A stretch of 64,000 bases of DNA from Pseudomonas sp. Bout1 (GTDB taxonomy: Bacteria; Pseudomonadota; Gammaproteobacteria; Pseudomonadales; Pseudomonadaceae): the NCBI RefSeq assembly GCF_034314165.1, contig NZ_JAVIWK010000001.1:2681001-2745000 (forward strand). Direction: 5' to 3'. The position numbers and the translations under genes were made by a program. Numbering within the stretch: the stretch's first letter is position 1; each line of letters begins with the position of its first letter. The notes under the pieces were generated by a model, which searched no databases, was not told the DNA's origin, and worked only from the letters and a program-made list of their open reading frames with translations. Of this stretch, positions 17,595-26,269 are shown piece after piece.

Positions 17595-18920
17595 TCAGGG
17601 TTGTGGCCGCGGCTCGGCAATGGTCAGCAAAATGATGAAGCTGATGAACGAGCCGATTGCCAGCCAGGCGAACACGTAGTTCCAGCCATAGTTGTCCAGC
17701 AGCAGGCCGGTGATGAAGGGCGTTGCGGCGGCCCCCAGCTGGCCGATCATGTTCACGATGGCGTTGGAGATCGGAAAGGTTTTCTTGGTGGTCAGGCCCA
17801 TCGGGTAGGCCATGTAGGAGGAGAACCCGAGGCTCAACACCATACCGGTCAACATCAGTAGCAGGCCGTAGGGCAGGGGCTCGGCGGGTGAATTGATCAG
17901 CAGGTACATCATCAGTGAGGTGCCGACCGCCGACAGCAGCATGCCCGGCTTGCGGCGCCCGCCCATCAGGCGGTCCGAGCAGAAACCGCCCAGCAGGTTG
18001 CCCAGCACCGCGCCCACCCAGGGTGCTGCCGAGACCAGGCCCATGTTCATGATCGAGAACTGCTTGACGGTCATCAGGTAAGTCGGGATCCACGCCAGCA
18101 GCACGCTGGAGACACCGAGCTGGAAGCAATAGCTGGTGGCACATCCCCAGATGTTCCAGGACTTGAACACCTGGCGGTTGGTTTCCAGCGGCGTTTCATC
18201 GCGGGTGCGGATAACCCGGTCGAGCTTCTCCACCCAGGCCGGGGTCTTGTGTACGCGGGCGGTTTGAGTGACCGCAGTGTCTTCGACGATGTACTGCAAT
18301 TCGGCTTTGTTGACGAAGCGGCTGCGGGAAGGATGGTCGGTGACCAGCAAGTACCAGATCAGCGCCAGCACGATGCCCGGGATGGCGAAGAAGTAGAAGA
18401 TCTCGCGCCAGCCCCACACCGAAATGATCACCGCGCACAGCGGCGGCACGATCACAGGGCCGAACTTCACCGCCGAGAGAAAGATCCCCGACGCCGTGCC
18501 TTTTTCCCGTGCCGGAAACCAGTTGTTGATGGTGGTGGTCATGCTGATAGGCAGTGGGCCTTCGGCGACGCCCAGCCCCAGGCGATACAGTTTCAGCGCC
18601 AGCAGTGAGCTGGCGGTGCCCACCAACCCGGTCAACAGGGAGGTCAGCACCATGGCCCCCGGCAGGATCCGGCTGACGCCAAAGCGCCCGAAGGCAAAGC
18701 CCGCCGGCAGTTGTGCCAAGGCGTACGCCAGCAGGAACAGGCTGACCAGGCCGCCGGCCTGGGCGTTGCTCATTGCAAATTCCTGGCGAATAAACGGCAG
18801 CGCCACGCCGAGGTTGGCGCGGTCGGCCGCGGCCACGGTGTAGATCAGGAAAATCAGCGCCGCAACCACCCAGCGGTATTGGCTGCGCACAGCGGGTTGT
18901 ATGACTTCAGGCATAGACAT
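17595..18920 (-). CDS. MFS transporter, anion:cation symporter (phthalate permease) type
   Basis: A 441-residue major facilitator with twelve predicted helices. It begins with a short tail and the first helix VVAALIFLIYTVAAADRANL, carries the family-typical FPAREKGTASGIFLSAVKFGP, and has a hydrophilic central loop (DHPSRSRFVNKAEL to about ETNRQ). This type imports organic acids such as phthalate, hexuronates, tartrate or 4-hydroxyphenylacetate. I chose the ATG at 18920; an in-frame ATG six bases downstream is also possible. It lies between the aminotransferase and the first RraA gene and presumably brings in the operon's substrate. Confidence 0.85.
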   Translation of the reverse strand: MSMPEVIQPAVRSQYRWVVAALIFLIYTVAAADRANLGVALPFIRQEFAMSNAQAGGLVSLFLLAYALAQLPAGFAFGRFGVSRILPGAMVLTSLLTGLVGTASSLLALKLYRLGLGVAEGPLPISMTTTINNWFPAREKGTASGIFLSAVKFGPVIVPPLCAVIISVWGWREIFYFFAIPGIVLALIWYLLVTDHPSRSRFVNKAELQYIVEDTAVTQTARVHKTPAWVEKLDRVIRTRDETPLETNRQVFKSWNIWGCATSYCFQLGVSSVLLAWIPTYLMTVKQFSIMNMGLVSAAPWVGAVLGNLLGGFCSDRLMGGRRKPGMLLSAVGTSLMMYLLINSPAEPLPYGLLLMLTGMVLSLGFSSYMAYPMGLTTKKTFPISNAIVNMIGQLGAAATPFITGLLLDNYGWNYVFAWLAIGSFISFIILLTIAEPRPQP

Positions 18921-19017
18921 GGGGGCGGACCTTGTTGTTGTGAGTGTTGTCCAGATCGGCCCTAATCTTAAGAAGCGCCGCACGCCACCATTAGCGATAT
19001 TTATCTATGTGAATTCA

Positions 19018-20247
19018 TCACTTTTCTTCTTCAGTCTGCAGGTGGGTGCAGAAGTGGTGAATGGCCTCGCACGCTTGGCGCAATGACGCATCATCCAGCG
19101 CATAGGCAATACGAATGTACGGCGCCAGGCCAAAGGCGCTGCCCTGCACCACGGCCACACTGGCCTCGTCGAGCAGCGCCAGGGCCACGTCTTCATCGCT
19201 GCGCAGCAGCCGGCCGCCCGCCGAGGTACGCCCGATCAACGCCGCGCAGGAGGCGAAGGCATAAAAGGCACCGGCGGGGCTCACGCACTCAAGGCCCGGT
19301 GTGTCGTTCAGCAACTCGACCATCAAGTCCCGGCGCGCCTGGAACACCCCGCGGCTGTCGCGGATGAAATCCTTGGGGCCTTCCAGTGCGGCGAGTGCCG
19401 CCTGTTGCGAGATCGAGCAGGCGCCGGAGGTTTGTTGGCCTTGCAGCTTTTCCATGGCCTCCAGCAGCCAGCGCGGCCCGGTGGCAAAACCGATGCGCCA
19501 ACCGGTCATGGCGTAGGCCTTGGATACACCGTTCATGGTCAAGGTGCGCGGCGCCAGCCGGGGTTCAACCTGGGCCAGGGTATGGAACGCCTGATCGTCG
19601 AAGATCAGGTGTTCGTAAATATCGTCGGCGAGGACCAACACCTGCGGGTGGGCCAGCAATACGTCGGCGAGTGCCCGCAACTCGTCCTCGCTGTACACCG
19701 CGCCGGTGGGGTTGGACGGTGAGTTGAGGATCAGCCAGCGGGTCTGCGCGGTGATGGCGGCGGCCAGTGCCTCGGGTGTCAGCTTGAAGCCACTGTCGGC
19801 ATCACAGGTGACGATGCGTGCTTCGCCGCCGCACAGGTGCACCATCTCCGGGTAGCTGACCCAGTACGGCGCCGGCACGATCACCTCGTCACCTTCATCG
19901 AGGGTGGCCGCCAGGGCGTTGTAGATCACTTGCTTGCCGCCGTTGCACACCAGAGTGTCCTGCCAGGACACGTCCAGGCCATTTTCACGCCGGAACTTAG
20001 CCGCCACCGCTTCGCGCAAGGCGCGGGCACCCGCGACCTGGGTGTAGCGTGTATGCCCGGTTTCAATGGCCTGGATCGCGGCTTCGCGGATATGCCGCGG
20101 GGTATCGAAATCCGGCTCACCGGCGCACAGCGAGATGATGTGCGCGCCTTGCGCCCGGCGTTCGGCGACGCGGTCCATGATGCGATAGGTGGCGGACGGT
20201 TGCGCGCTGGCCAGGCGCGGGTTGAGCCGTTGGGTATCGGTGCTCAT
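19018..20247 (-). CDS. PLP-dependent aminotransferase, class I/II (aspartate aminotransferase-like)
   Basis: A 409-residue fold-type I aminotransferase. Visible are GEPDFDTP near residue 43, the substrate-loop residues HTRYTQVAG, the LNSPSNPTG motif at 174-182 with the cofactor-binding Asn, DDIYEHL near 208, and VSKAYAMTGWRIGF with the Schiff-base Lys243. The start overlaps the stop of the upstream RraA gene as ATGA. In context it probably converts an imported amino acid to the 2-oxo acid that the RraA-type aldolases cleave; the actual substrate is not evident from sequence. Confidence 0.88.
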   Translation of the reverse strand: MSTDTQRLNPRLASAQPSATYRIMDRVAERRAQGAHIISLCAGEPDFDTPRHIREAAIQAIETGHTRYTQVAGARALREAVAAKFRRENGLDVSWQDTLVCNGGKQVIYNALAATLDEGDEVIVPAPYWVSYPEMVHLCGGEARIVTCDADSGFKLTPEALAAAITAQTRWLILNSPSNPTGAVYSEDELRALADVLLAHPQVLVLADDIYEHLIFDDQAFHTLAQVEPRLAPRTLTMNGVSKAYAMTGWRIGFATGPRWLLEAMEKLQGQQTSGACSISQQAALAALEGPKDFIRDSRGVFQARRDLMVELLNDTPGLECVSPAGAFYAFASCAALIGRTSAGGRLLRSDEDVALALLDEASVAVVQGSAFGLAPYIRIAYALDDASLRQACEAIHHFCTHLQTEEEK

Positions 20248-20900
20248 CGGGTGATCGCCTCAAACTGCGCGTCGTGCATCACCTCAACCACTGAACGCCC
20301 ACTGCGCACCGCCTGCACCATGCCGTCCTGGCGGCGGGCGATGCGCTCGCCAAGGTCCAGTACTTTTTCGATCACCGCCTGAGGCACGAACACCGTGCCG
20401 CAGGTATCGGCGATCACATAGTCATCCTCGCTGACGCTTACGCCAGCGATGCTTAAGGTCACGCCGGCACCGACCTGCACCACGCGGTTGCGCGCGCTGA
20501 TCATGGTCACGCCGCGCCCGTACACCGGATAGCCGATGGCCTCGCTGCCGTCGATATCGCGGCTGAAACCATCAATCACCGTGCCACGTATGTGTTTGCG
20601 CGATGCCGCGTTGGCGATGATGTCTCCCCAGCAGGAAATGCCCTCGGTGCCGCCGGCAATCACCAGCACCCGGTCATCCGTTTCAACCTGTTCGATCACC
20701 GGTGTGATCAGGTGCACCGACGGGGCGGTGTCGGACTTGGGGCCGAGCAGCACGGTACTGGTGCGGCCGACGATTTTCGGGCAGTTCCACAACGGGCGCA
20801 GGCCCACAGTGGCGCCGGGCAGGCCGAGGAAGTCGAGGGCGTCGGACACGGTGTTGGTGTCCAGTGCGGCCAGGCGGTCAAGCAAGTGATCAGCGGTCAT
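20244..20900 (-). CDS. RraA-family aldolase-like protein, second paralogue
   Basis: A 218-residue RraA-fold protein and first gene of the minus-strand operon. GTVIDGFSRDIDG near residue 105 supplies the metal and pyruvate-binding Asp and Arg, preceded by ISCWGDIIANAA. It is clearly diverged from the other RraA gene at 16903-17565, so the two may act on different oxo acids or form a mixed enzyme. A LysR gene is divergent, 103 bases away. The family includes HMG/CHA aldolases, oxaloacetate decarboxylases and RNase E regulators; the operon favours a catabolic lyase. Confidence 0.8.
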   Translation of the reverse strand: MTADHLLDRLAALDTNTVSDALDFLGLPGATVGLRPLWNCPKIVGRTSTVLLGPKSDTAPSVHLITPVIEQVETDDRVLVIAGGTEGISCWGDIIANAASRKHIRGTVIDGFSRDIDGSEAIGYPVYGRGVTMISARNRVVQVGAGVTLSIAGVSVSEDDYVIADTCGTVFVPQAVIEKVLDLGERIARRQDGMVQAVRSGRSVVEVMHDAQFEAITR

Positions 20901-21003
20901 GGGCGAGCCTCGGGTGACGGAGACGGCCAGTGTCAGCGAGTCGCTTTGATAGGTATATTACGAAGTACATAAGCCTTGCATACGCTTAACCTATGGAAAA
21001 ACC

Positions 21004-21888
21004 ATGATCAATTTTCGTCTGATTCGTCACCTCTGGTTGTTCCTCGCGGTGGCTGAGGAGCAGAATTTCGGCCGCGCCGCCAAGCGCCTCGGCATGTCCC
21101 AGCCGCCCCTGAGCGAGCAGATCCAGGTGCTGGAACAGGCGCTCAAGGTCAAGCTGTTCGACCGCTCCCGGCGCGGGGCAAAACTCACGCCGGTGGGCGC
21201 GGCAATCCTGCCGGCGGTGCGCAAGTTCGCCGAGCAACTGGAGCGCCTGGAGCTTGCGGTGGAGGAAGCAGTGGCGGGGCAGTCGGGGATGCTGACCATT
21301 GGCGCGATCTCCACGGCGATGTTCGATGTGTTGCCCGGCCTGATCGAGCAACTGAAGCTCGATTACCCGCAGCTCACGGTATCGGTGCGCGAAATCGATA
21401 GTGTCGAGGCACTGCCGGCGCTGGAGGCCGGGGATATCGACCTCGCATTCGCGCGCCTGGACGGCGACCTGGGGGCTTCGGTGCAGTCACTTCCATTGAC
21501 CGAGGATCGGCTGGTGGTAGCCTTGCCCGCGGATCATCCGTTGGCGAGCCGCACGCGCATCAGCCTGTCGAGCCTGGCCAACGAGCCGCTGGTGATGTTT
21601 TCGCGCAACGTCAGCCCGGTGTATTTCGACAACCTGATCGCCACTTGCCGCGCCAGCGGTTTTTCCCCACGGGTGCTGCATGAAGTGCGCTCGGTGGCCT
21701 CGCAGATTGCGTTTGTCAGCTATGGGCAGGGGATCGCGCTGGTGCCGGCGTCGCTGAAAAAACTGGCCCCGGCCAATGTGGTGTTTCGTGGGTTGAGCCA
21801 GAAACTTAACGTGGTGACCACGGCCATCGCCTGGAATACCCAGCGCGCCAACCCGGTGGTGGAGGCGGTGATTGCGCGGTTTCGCTAA
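21004..21888 (+). CDS. LysR-family transcriptional regulator of the RraA/aminotransferase operon
   Basis: A 294-residue LysR-type regulator. The N-terminal winged helix reads LFLAVAEEQNFGRAAKRLGM then SQPPLSEQIQVLEQALKVKL; the effector-binding domain starts near residue 90. It is divergent from the rraA-aminotransferase-MFS-rraA operon, with a 103-base shared promoter region containing AT-rich dyads, so it is the likely local activator. Its stop overlaps the stop of the next, convergent LysR gene by four bases. Confidence 0.87.
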   Translation: MINFRLIRHLWLFLAVAEEQNFGRAAKRLGMSQPPLSEQIQVLEQALKVKLFDRSRRGAKLTPVGAAILPAVRKFAEQLERLELAVEEAVAGQSGMLTIGAISTAMFDVLPGLIEQLKLDYPQLTVSVREIDSVEALPALEAGDIDLAFARLDGDLGASVQSLPLTEDRLVVALPADHPLASRTRISLSSLANEPLVMFSRNVSPVYFDNLIATCRASGFSPRVLHEVRSVASQIAFVSYGQGIALVPASLKKLAPANVVFRGLSQKLNVVTTAIAWNTQRANPVVEAVIARFR

Positions 21889-22787
21889 GGGTTGCCCCGG
21901 CTCAGGTACGCGAACAGTTTCGCCGCTTCCGGCGCCAATTGCGCCTGGTTGCTGACCCCGACAAACAAGGTACGTTGCGCCCAGTCATCGTCCAGTTCGA
22001 CTGCGATCAGCCGGCTGCCCAGCAGTTCGGCGCGCACCGATAACAGCGGCAGGATCCCAATGCCCAACCCGGCTTCGATCATCCGGCAGATCCCGTCGAA
22101 ACTGCTGACCTGAATCCGTACCTTCAGCACCTTGCCGGCGCTTGCGGCGGCGTCGGTGATCCGGCGCAGCAGCGAGCTGCCCTGGTTCAGCGCCACGTAG
22201 TCAAAACCCAGGGTGTCGCTGAAAGAAACCCTACGTGCCGTAGCCAGCGCATGGCCCACCGGCACCAGTAACACCAGCCGGTCCTCGCGATACGGCAACG
22301 TGTACAGCCCCTGCGCCGGTACGTTGTCGGCAAAGATCCCGATATCGGCGCGGCCACTTTCCACCGCCTGGATGATCGGCTCGCTGAGGGCTTCTTCCAG
22401 GCCGATACGCACATGGGGGTTGTCCTGCAGGAACGCCGCCAGGTCGTCCGGCAGGAACTGCACCACCGCCGAGGTATTGGCGAACAGGCGCACGTGCCCG
22501 CGCACCCCAACCGCGTAGTCACTGGCGTCGCAGGCCATGCGGTTGACGCCTGCCAGGATGATTTTCGCGTGTTCGACCATGCCCTGGCCCGCCGCCGTCA
22601 ACTCCAGCCCCCGTGGCAGGCGCACGAACAGCGGGCACTCGGTGGTGCGCTCCAGTTCGGCCAGGCGCTTGCTGGCGGTCGAGACCGTCATGTTGGCCTT
22701 TTCGGCGGCGCGGGTCAGGTTGGCGGTTTCGGCGGCAAAGATCAGCAAGCGCAGGGACAGCAGGTCGAAATGCAGGGGATTGATCAT
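21885..22787 (-). CDS. LysR-family transcriptional regulator
   Basis: A 300-residue LysR-type regulator with the helix-turn-helix at LLIFAAETANLTRAAEKANM then TVSTASKRLAELERTTECPL, and a substrate-binding domain from about residue 92. The open frame extends to 22883, but the ATG at 22787 gives the normal LysR start. It faces away from the decayed HMG-CoA lyase/VOC/dehydrogenase genes at 22905-23634, which it presumably once controlled. Confidence 0.85.
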   Translation of the reverse strand: MINPLHFDLLSLRLLIFAAETANLTRAAEKANMTVSTASKRLAELERTTECPLFVRLPRGLELTAAGQGMVEHAKIILAGVNRMACDASDYAVGVRGHVRLFANTSAVVQFLPDDLAAFLQDNPHVRIGLEEALSEPIIQAVESGRADIGIFADNVPAQGLYTLPYREDRLVLLVPVGHALATARRVSFSDTLGFDYVALNQGSSLLRRITDAAASAGKVLKVRIQVSSFDGICRMIEAGLGIGILPLLSVRAELLGSRLIAVELDDDWAQRTLFVGVSNQAQLAPEAAKLFAYLSRGNP

Positions 22788-22904
22788 CAGGTGTGTCCGA
22801 GGGTTTCCAATTTGGAAAGGATAGTGGCGAAATTCGAAATTTTCATCCGTCCGGTTTATGTCGATTATCCATGGCGCACGCATTCAACAAGAACGGGAAA
22901 CGTC

Positions 22905-23039
22905 ATGGGCTTACCGTTGCAACGCCTTTTTTTGCACGAAGTCGCCACCCGCGACGGCTTCCAGAACGAAGCGCTGACCCTGCACTTTCACAACAGCCGC
23001 CGCATGGCACTGGCCAACACACTGGAGCTGCGCCCATGA
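22905..23039 (+). pseudogene. Internally deleted hydroxymethylglutaryl-CoA lyase relic
   Basis: A 44-residue frame. Residues 8-22 (LFLHEVATRDGFQNE) match the N-terminal active-site strand of HMG-CoA lyase, with the catalytic Arg-Asp pair at R16-D17. Residues 24-40 (LTLHFHNSRRMALANTL) match the later metal-binding HxH segment, normally written HxHDTRGMALAN. In an intact enzyme about 200 residues separate these, so an in-frame internal deletion has joined them, and the C-terminus is also missing. The start has GGGAAA upstream. Its stop overlaps the start of the VOC gene as ATGA, so the relic may still serve for translational coupling. Confidence 0.75.
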
Positions 23040-23419
23040 TCGACCATCTTGACCACCTCGTACTCACCACCATCGACCCCGTCGCCGCCGAGGATTTCTA
23101 CGTGCGCGTGCTTGGCATGCAGGTACAGACCTTCGCTGGCGGGCGCAAGGCGTTTGCCTTCGGCCAACAGAAAATCAACCTGCACGTACGCGGCCACGAA
23201 TTCGAGCCCAAGGCCCATTTACCCGTGCCGGGGGCGCTGGACCTGTGCTTTATCGCCTCGATTCCACTGGATCAGGTGATTGCCCACTTGGCCAAGGTCG
23301 AGTGGCCGATCATCGAAGGACCGGTACTGCGCACCGGCGCCACCGGGCCGATCCGCTCGGTGTACGTGCGCGACCCTGACCTCAACCTGATCGAGATTTC
23401 CGAGCAGGTGCAGCCATGA
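23036..23419 (+). CDS. VOC-family (glyoxalase/dioxygenase fold) protein
   Basis: A 127-residue vicinal-oxygen-chelate protein with the paired beta-alpha-beta-beta-beta units: IDHLDHLVLTTIDPVAAEDF at the start with metal-ligand His6, and VRDPDLNLIEISEQ at the end with a conserved Glu ligand. The length is normal for single-domain glyoxalase-like members. It is flanked on both sides by gene relics but is itself intact. Substrate unknown. Confidence 0.82.
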   Translation: MIDHLDHLVLTTIDPVAAEDFYVRVLGMQVQTFAGGRKAFAFGQQKINLHVRGHEFEPKAHLPVPGALDLCFIASIPLDQVIAHLAKVEWPIIEGPVLRTGATGPIRSVYVRDPDLNLIEISEQVQP

Positions 23420-23634
23420 ACGTGGTGTTCCTCGACAGCGACAGCCTGCCTCTGAACATTCCCGTCCCGGCCGGGGTTAGCGCAAAGCCTCAAGCGCATC
23501 GGTCGGGTTGGCTTCAAGTCAATTTCATCGCCCAGGCGTTGGATATTCCACTGGATGGGAAGGGGCACTGGACGAAGAAAAACTCGCCGCAGAGCTGCGT
23601 AACGGTTGCGCCAGGGCAGCAGAGCCGCTTTTAG
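23416..23634 (+). pseudogene. Truncated remnant, probably of a D-2-hydroxyacid dehydrogenase
   Basis: A 72-residue frame whose first 20 residues (MNVVFLDSDSLPLNIPVPAG) resemble the N-terminus of D-isomer 2-hydroxyacid dehydrogenases. The rest has no family features, and another frame holds a fragment (LDEEKLAAELRNG) like the 'always-present' loop before the C-terminus of such enzymes. This suggests a large deletion with frame loss. The start overlaps the VOC stop as ATGA, keeping the original operon spacing. It converges with the DUF1835 gene, overlapping it by four bases. Confidence 0.55.
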
Positions 23635-24836
23635 CCGCGCCAGACGGGAACCAGCGCCTCGTCAATCATCCAGTGCGGTTGGCCAGGCCGGATGCAGGTG
23701 CCGCCGATCCAGCGTTCCTGGGTGGCGTGGTCCGGCCAGTAAGCCTTGCCCTCCAGAACCTGGCGGCCAAGCGCGGTCAATGCCAGCGGGCGTTGCGGCC
23801 ATGGCAGTTGAACCTCCGACTCGAACAGCAGCGCAGGGGCGCCATCGATCAGCGGCCGCATCAGGGCATGAAACATCATGTCCCCCAGATAGGGCAGCGG
23901 TTCACGTTTGCCCATCAATTCGGCAAACACCCGGCCAAACGGAATCGGGCCCGCTTCACCCACGTACTGCAAGGACAAGCGTTCGGTCAGTGACAAGCCG
24001 TCCCGAACCCCCGGCAATTCCTGCAACTGCCGGCGCAGCGCCGGGGCCAGGAAGGGCAGGGAGGTGTGGCTGCCCCGGGCCAGTTCCGCCAGCTTCACTG
24101 GTGAACGGTCGCAATACGCCAGCCAGGCTTGCCGCGCCAGGCCCAGCATGTCGGCATCGACTCGCCGGCGCTGGGGCCACAACCAGGCCAGCACTTCGGG
24201 GGCCAGTTGGCCAATCCCGATAAAGCGTTGCACGCCGGGGATACGGTCAACCTCGATCAGCTCAAGCCGTTCAGGTACATGATCGAGCCCCGCCAGCGCA
24301 CGCATCAGGAACAACTGATCGTAAGCATCCGCCTCGCACCACAACACGCTGTGGCCGGCGCGGCCCAGTTGTTCAAGATGTGCGTATTCGTCGGCATGCC
24401 GGCGCGCCACCTCCTGCTCGTCCATTGCAAAAGCCTGGCTGATATAGCGGCTGCGATCGGCTTCGTATTGAGCGGCGGGCAAATCCTGGACCGGCCCCAT
24501 GCACAACGGATCAATCAGCATTCGAAAGCGGCCCTTGAACCCCGCGATGCCCAGGCTGTGGGCAATATCGTTGCCGCAGCGCCAGTGGGTGGTACGGGCC
24601 TCATCGCTCGCCTCGAAACCCGGGTGGCGCGCGGCGAAGTCCACAGCGTCGACGTGCGCCTTGAGCTTGGGCCAGCTCGGGAAGCCCAGTTCCCTGGCGA
24701 TCTGCCATTGAGCATCGGATAAAGTCGGGGCTGCGGCGGCGCCGGCGCTTTTGAGGCGCAGCAAAAGCTCCTTGGCACGCTTGCGTTGCTGCTCAAGGTT
24801 GATACGGCCGTTAGAGGACGATAAGGCTTGGGACAT
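23631..24836 (-). CDS. DUF1835 domain-containing protein
   Basis: A 401-residue protein of unknown function. The first 55 residues (INLEQQRKRAKELLLRLKS, then WQIARELGFPSWPKLKAHV) form the helical module often found before ankyrin-like or DUF1835 domains in proteobacteria. From about residue 75, HWRCGNDIAHSLGIAG to DPLCMGPV matches the DUF1835 start, and the middle has LWCEADAYDQLFLMRALAGL. The C-terminal part (PYLGDMMFHALMRPL to GGTCIRPG) resembles a DUF3658-type end. The ATG at 24836 has a perfect AAGGAG at ideal spacing. Confidence 0.75.
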   Translation of the reverse strand: MSQALSSSNGRINLEQQRKRAKELLLRLKSAGAAAAPTLSDAQWQIARELGFPSWPKLKAHVDAVDFAARHPGFEASDEARTTHWRCGNDIAHSLGIAGFKGRFRMLIDPLCMGPVQDLPAAQYEADRSRYISQAFAMDEQEVARRHADEYAHLEQLGRAGHSVLWCEADAYDQLFLMRALAGLDHVPERLELIEVDRIPGVQRFIGIGQLAPEVLAWLWPQRRRVDADMLGLARQAWLAYCDRSPVKLAELARGSHTSLPFLAPALRRQLQELPGVRDGLSLTERLSLQYVGEAGPIPFGRVFAELMGKREPLPYLGDMMFHALMRPLIDGAPALLFESEVQLPWPQRPLALTALGRQVLEGKAYWPDHATQERWIGGTCIRPGQPHWMIDEALVPVWRG

Positions 24837-25029
24837 ACGATCTCCTTGCACAAACCTTGTCCGCTTTAAGGTTGGGAGTCGTAGAAATGTGATATTCAGT
24901 CAAGGTCTTGGGCGCAGCCCTTTCCGCGGATGGTGGCGTAGATGGCGCCAAGCGGGAAATATAGGCAGTGCAATGGTTGATTGCAAGCCGCCCGGCGCAG
25001 GACGCCGGTGCATGGCACAGGAGACGTTC

Positions 25030-25494
25030 ATGAAAGTTGGTGTGATTTCCGATACCCACGGCTTGCTCCGCGCCGAGGCCCTGGCGGCCCTGGAAGGGTG
25101 CGAGCAAATTGTTCACGCCGGGGATATCGGAAGCCCGGAAATCCTCGAACTGTTGGCCTCGATTGCGCCGTTACACGTAGTGCGCGGCAATAACGACCTC
25201 GACGCCGCGTGGGCAGAACACCTGGCGGATCGGCTGGAGTTCGACCTGAATGGCTGGCGGGCGCTGTTGGTGCATGACATCGCCGATGTGCCGCAGGCGC
25301 TTGATCCGGGCATCCGGTTAGTGATCACCGGCCACTCTCACAAACCGTTGATTGAATGGCGTGGCGATCGGTTGTTTCTCAACCCGGGCAGTGCAGGGCG
25401 CCGGCGCTTCAAGTTGCCGGTGACACTGGCGCTGCTTGACGTGCGCGAGCACGCGATCAAGCCACGCGTGGTGTCACTCGAGCCCAAGCACTGA
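25030..25494 (+). CDS. YfcE/MJ0936-family metallophosphoesterase
   Basis: A 154-residue calcineurin-like phosphodiesterase. The motifs DTHG (residues 8-11), HAGDI, RGNND and TGHSHKP with a final NPGSAG define the two-metal site of the YfcE family, which hydrolyses phosphodiesters. The family lacks a membrane segment and acts in the cytoplasm. The ATG at 25030 has AGGAG upstream; the longer open frame back to 24751 overlaps the DUF1835 promoter and is not supported. Confidence 0.87.
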   Translation: MKVGVISDTHGLLRAEALAALEGCEQIVHAGDIGSPEILELLASIAPLHVVRGNNDLDAAWAEHLADRLEFDLNGWRALLVHDIADVPQALDPGIRLVITGHSHKPLIEWRGDRLFLNPGSAGRRRFKLPVTLALLDVREHAIKPRVVSLEPKH

Positions 25495-25498
25495 GCAA

Positions 25499-25536
25499 CC
25501 CTTGTGGGGGGGGAGCAAGCTCACTCGCCACAAGGG
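25499..25536. terminator. REP-like hairpin between the phosphoesterase and fetA-like genes
   Basis: CCCTTGTGG (25499-25507) pairs perfectly with CCACAAGGG (25528-25536) around a 20-base loop that contains an 8-base G run and GAGCAAGCTC. It looks like a degraded REP palindrome and could act as a transcription barrier after the phosphoesterase gene. There is no T-run. Confidence 0.5.
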
Positions 25537-25591
25537 CGGTATGTTCTGCCTCAGCATTGTGTCTAAACCAGGAACAAGGATCATCAAGTCC

Positions 25592-26269
25592 ATGAGTGTG
25601 TTGATCGAAACCCGGGCGCTCACGCGTATGGACGAGCGCCGCCAGCTGCAATTGCTGCAACCTACGAACTTCCAGCTGCACCACGCCGACCGCATTTCCA
25701 TCACCGGTTCATCCGGCTCCGGCAAAAGCGTATTTCTTCGGGCACTCGCCTTGCTCGACGCGCCCACTTCAGGGGAAATCCTCTGGCAGGGGCAACCCAT
25801 CGCCAACGCGCAAATCCCGCACTATCGCAGCCGCATCAGCTACCTCTCCCAACGCCCGGCGCTGATCGAGGGCACCGTGGAAGACAACCTGCGCTTTCCC
25901 TACAGCCTCAAGGCCCTGCACCACCTGGGTTTCGACCCGGATGCGGTCAAGGCGCTGCTGGCCCACGCGGGAAAGGCGCCGGGCTTCCTGGCAAAAAATG
26001 CCGGCGATTTATCCGGCGGCGAGTCCCAGGTGGTGTCACTGATCCGCACCCTGCAACTCAACCCCGATGTGCTGTTGCTGGACGAACCCACCGCCGCCCT
26101 CGATCCGGACTCGTCTCGGGAAGTTGAGGCGCTGATCAACGCCTGGGCAGAGGCGGATAATGACCACGCCTATATTTGGGTGTCCCATGACCCGGGCCAG
26201 GCGCAACGCATGAGCACCACCCGCCTGCACATGGACGCCGGCATGCTGACAGGCGCCGAGCAGCCATGA
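25592..26269 (+). CDS. fetA: FetA/YbbL-type ABC transporter ATP-binding protein
   Basis: A 225-residue ABC ATPase. Walker A is GSSGSGKSVFLRALA (near residue 38), the Q-loop lies in SYLSQRPALIEGTVEDNLRFP, the signature is LSGGESQ, Walker B is VLLLDEPTAALD, and the switch His is in WVSHDP. Pairing with the downstream permease, by a 4-base ATGA overlap, identifies the FetAB (YbbLM) exporter, linked to iron export and peroxide resistance in E. coli. The start at 25592 is chosen over longer upstream frames. Confidence 0.83.
   Translation: MSVLIETRALTRMDERRQLQLLQPTNFQLHHADRISITGSSGSGKSVFLRALALLDAPTSGEILWQGQPIANAQIPHYRSRISYLSQRPALIEGTVEDNLRFPYSLKALHHLGFDPDAVKALLAHAGKAPGFLAKNAGDLSGGESQVVSLIRTLQLNPDVLLLDEPTAALDPDSSREVEALINAWAEADNDHAYIWVSHDPGQAQRMSTTRLHMDAGMLTGAEQP

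Noticed and set aside
16903..18144. 413-codon minus-strand frame that appears to fuse the MFS region to the RraA protein
   Set aside because: The upstream 190 residues are out of frame with the MFS gene and lack features; the RraA start at 17565 has its own ribosome binding site.
22413..23039. 208-codon plus-strand frame ending in the HMG-CoA lyase fragment
   Set aside because: Only the last 44 codons match a protein family; the rest is antisense to the LysR gene, so I kept 22905-23039 only.
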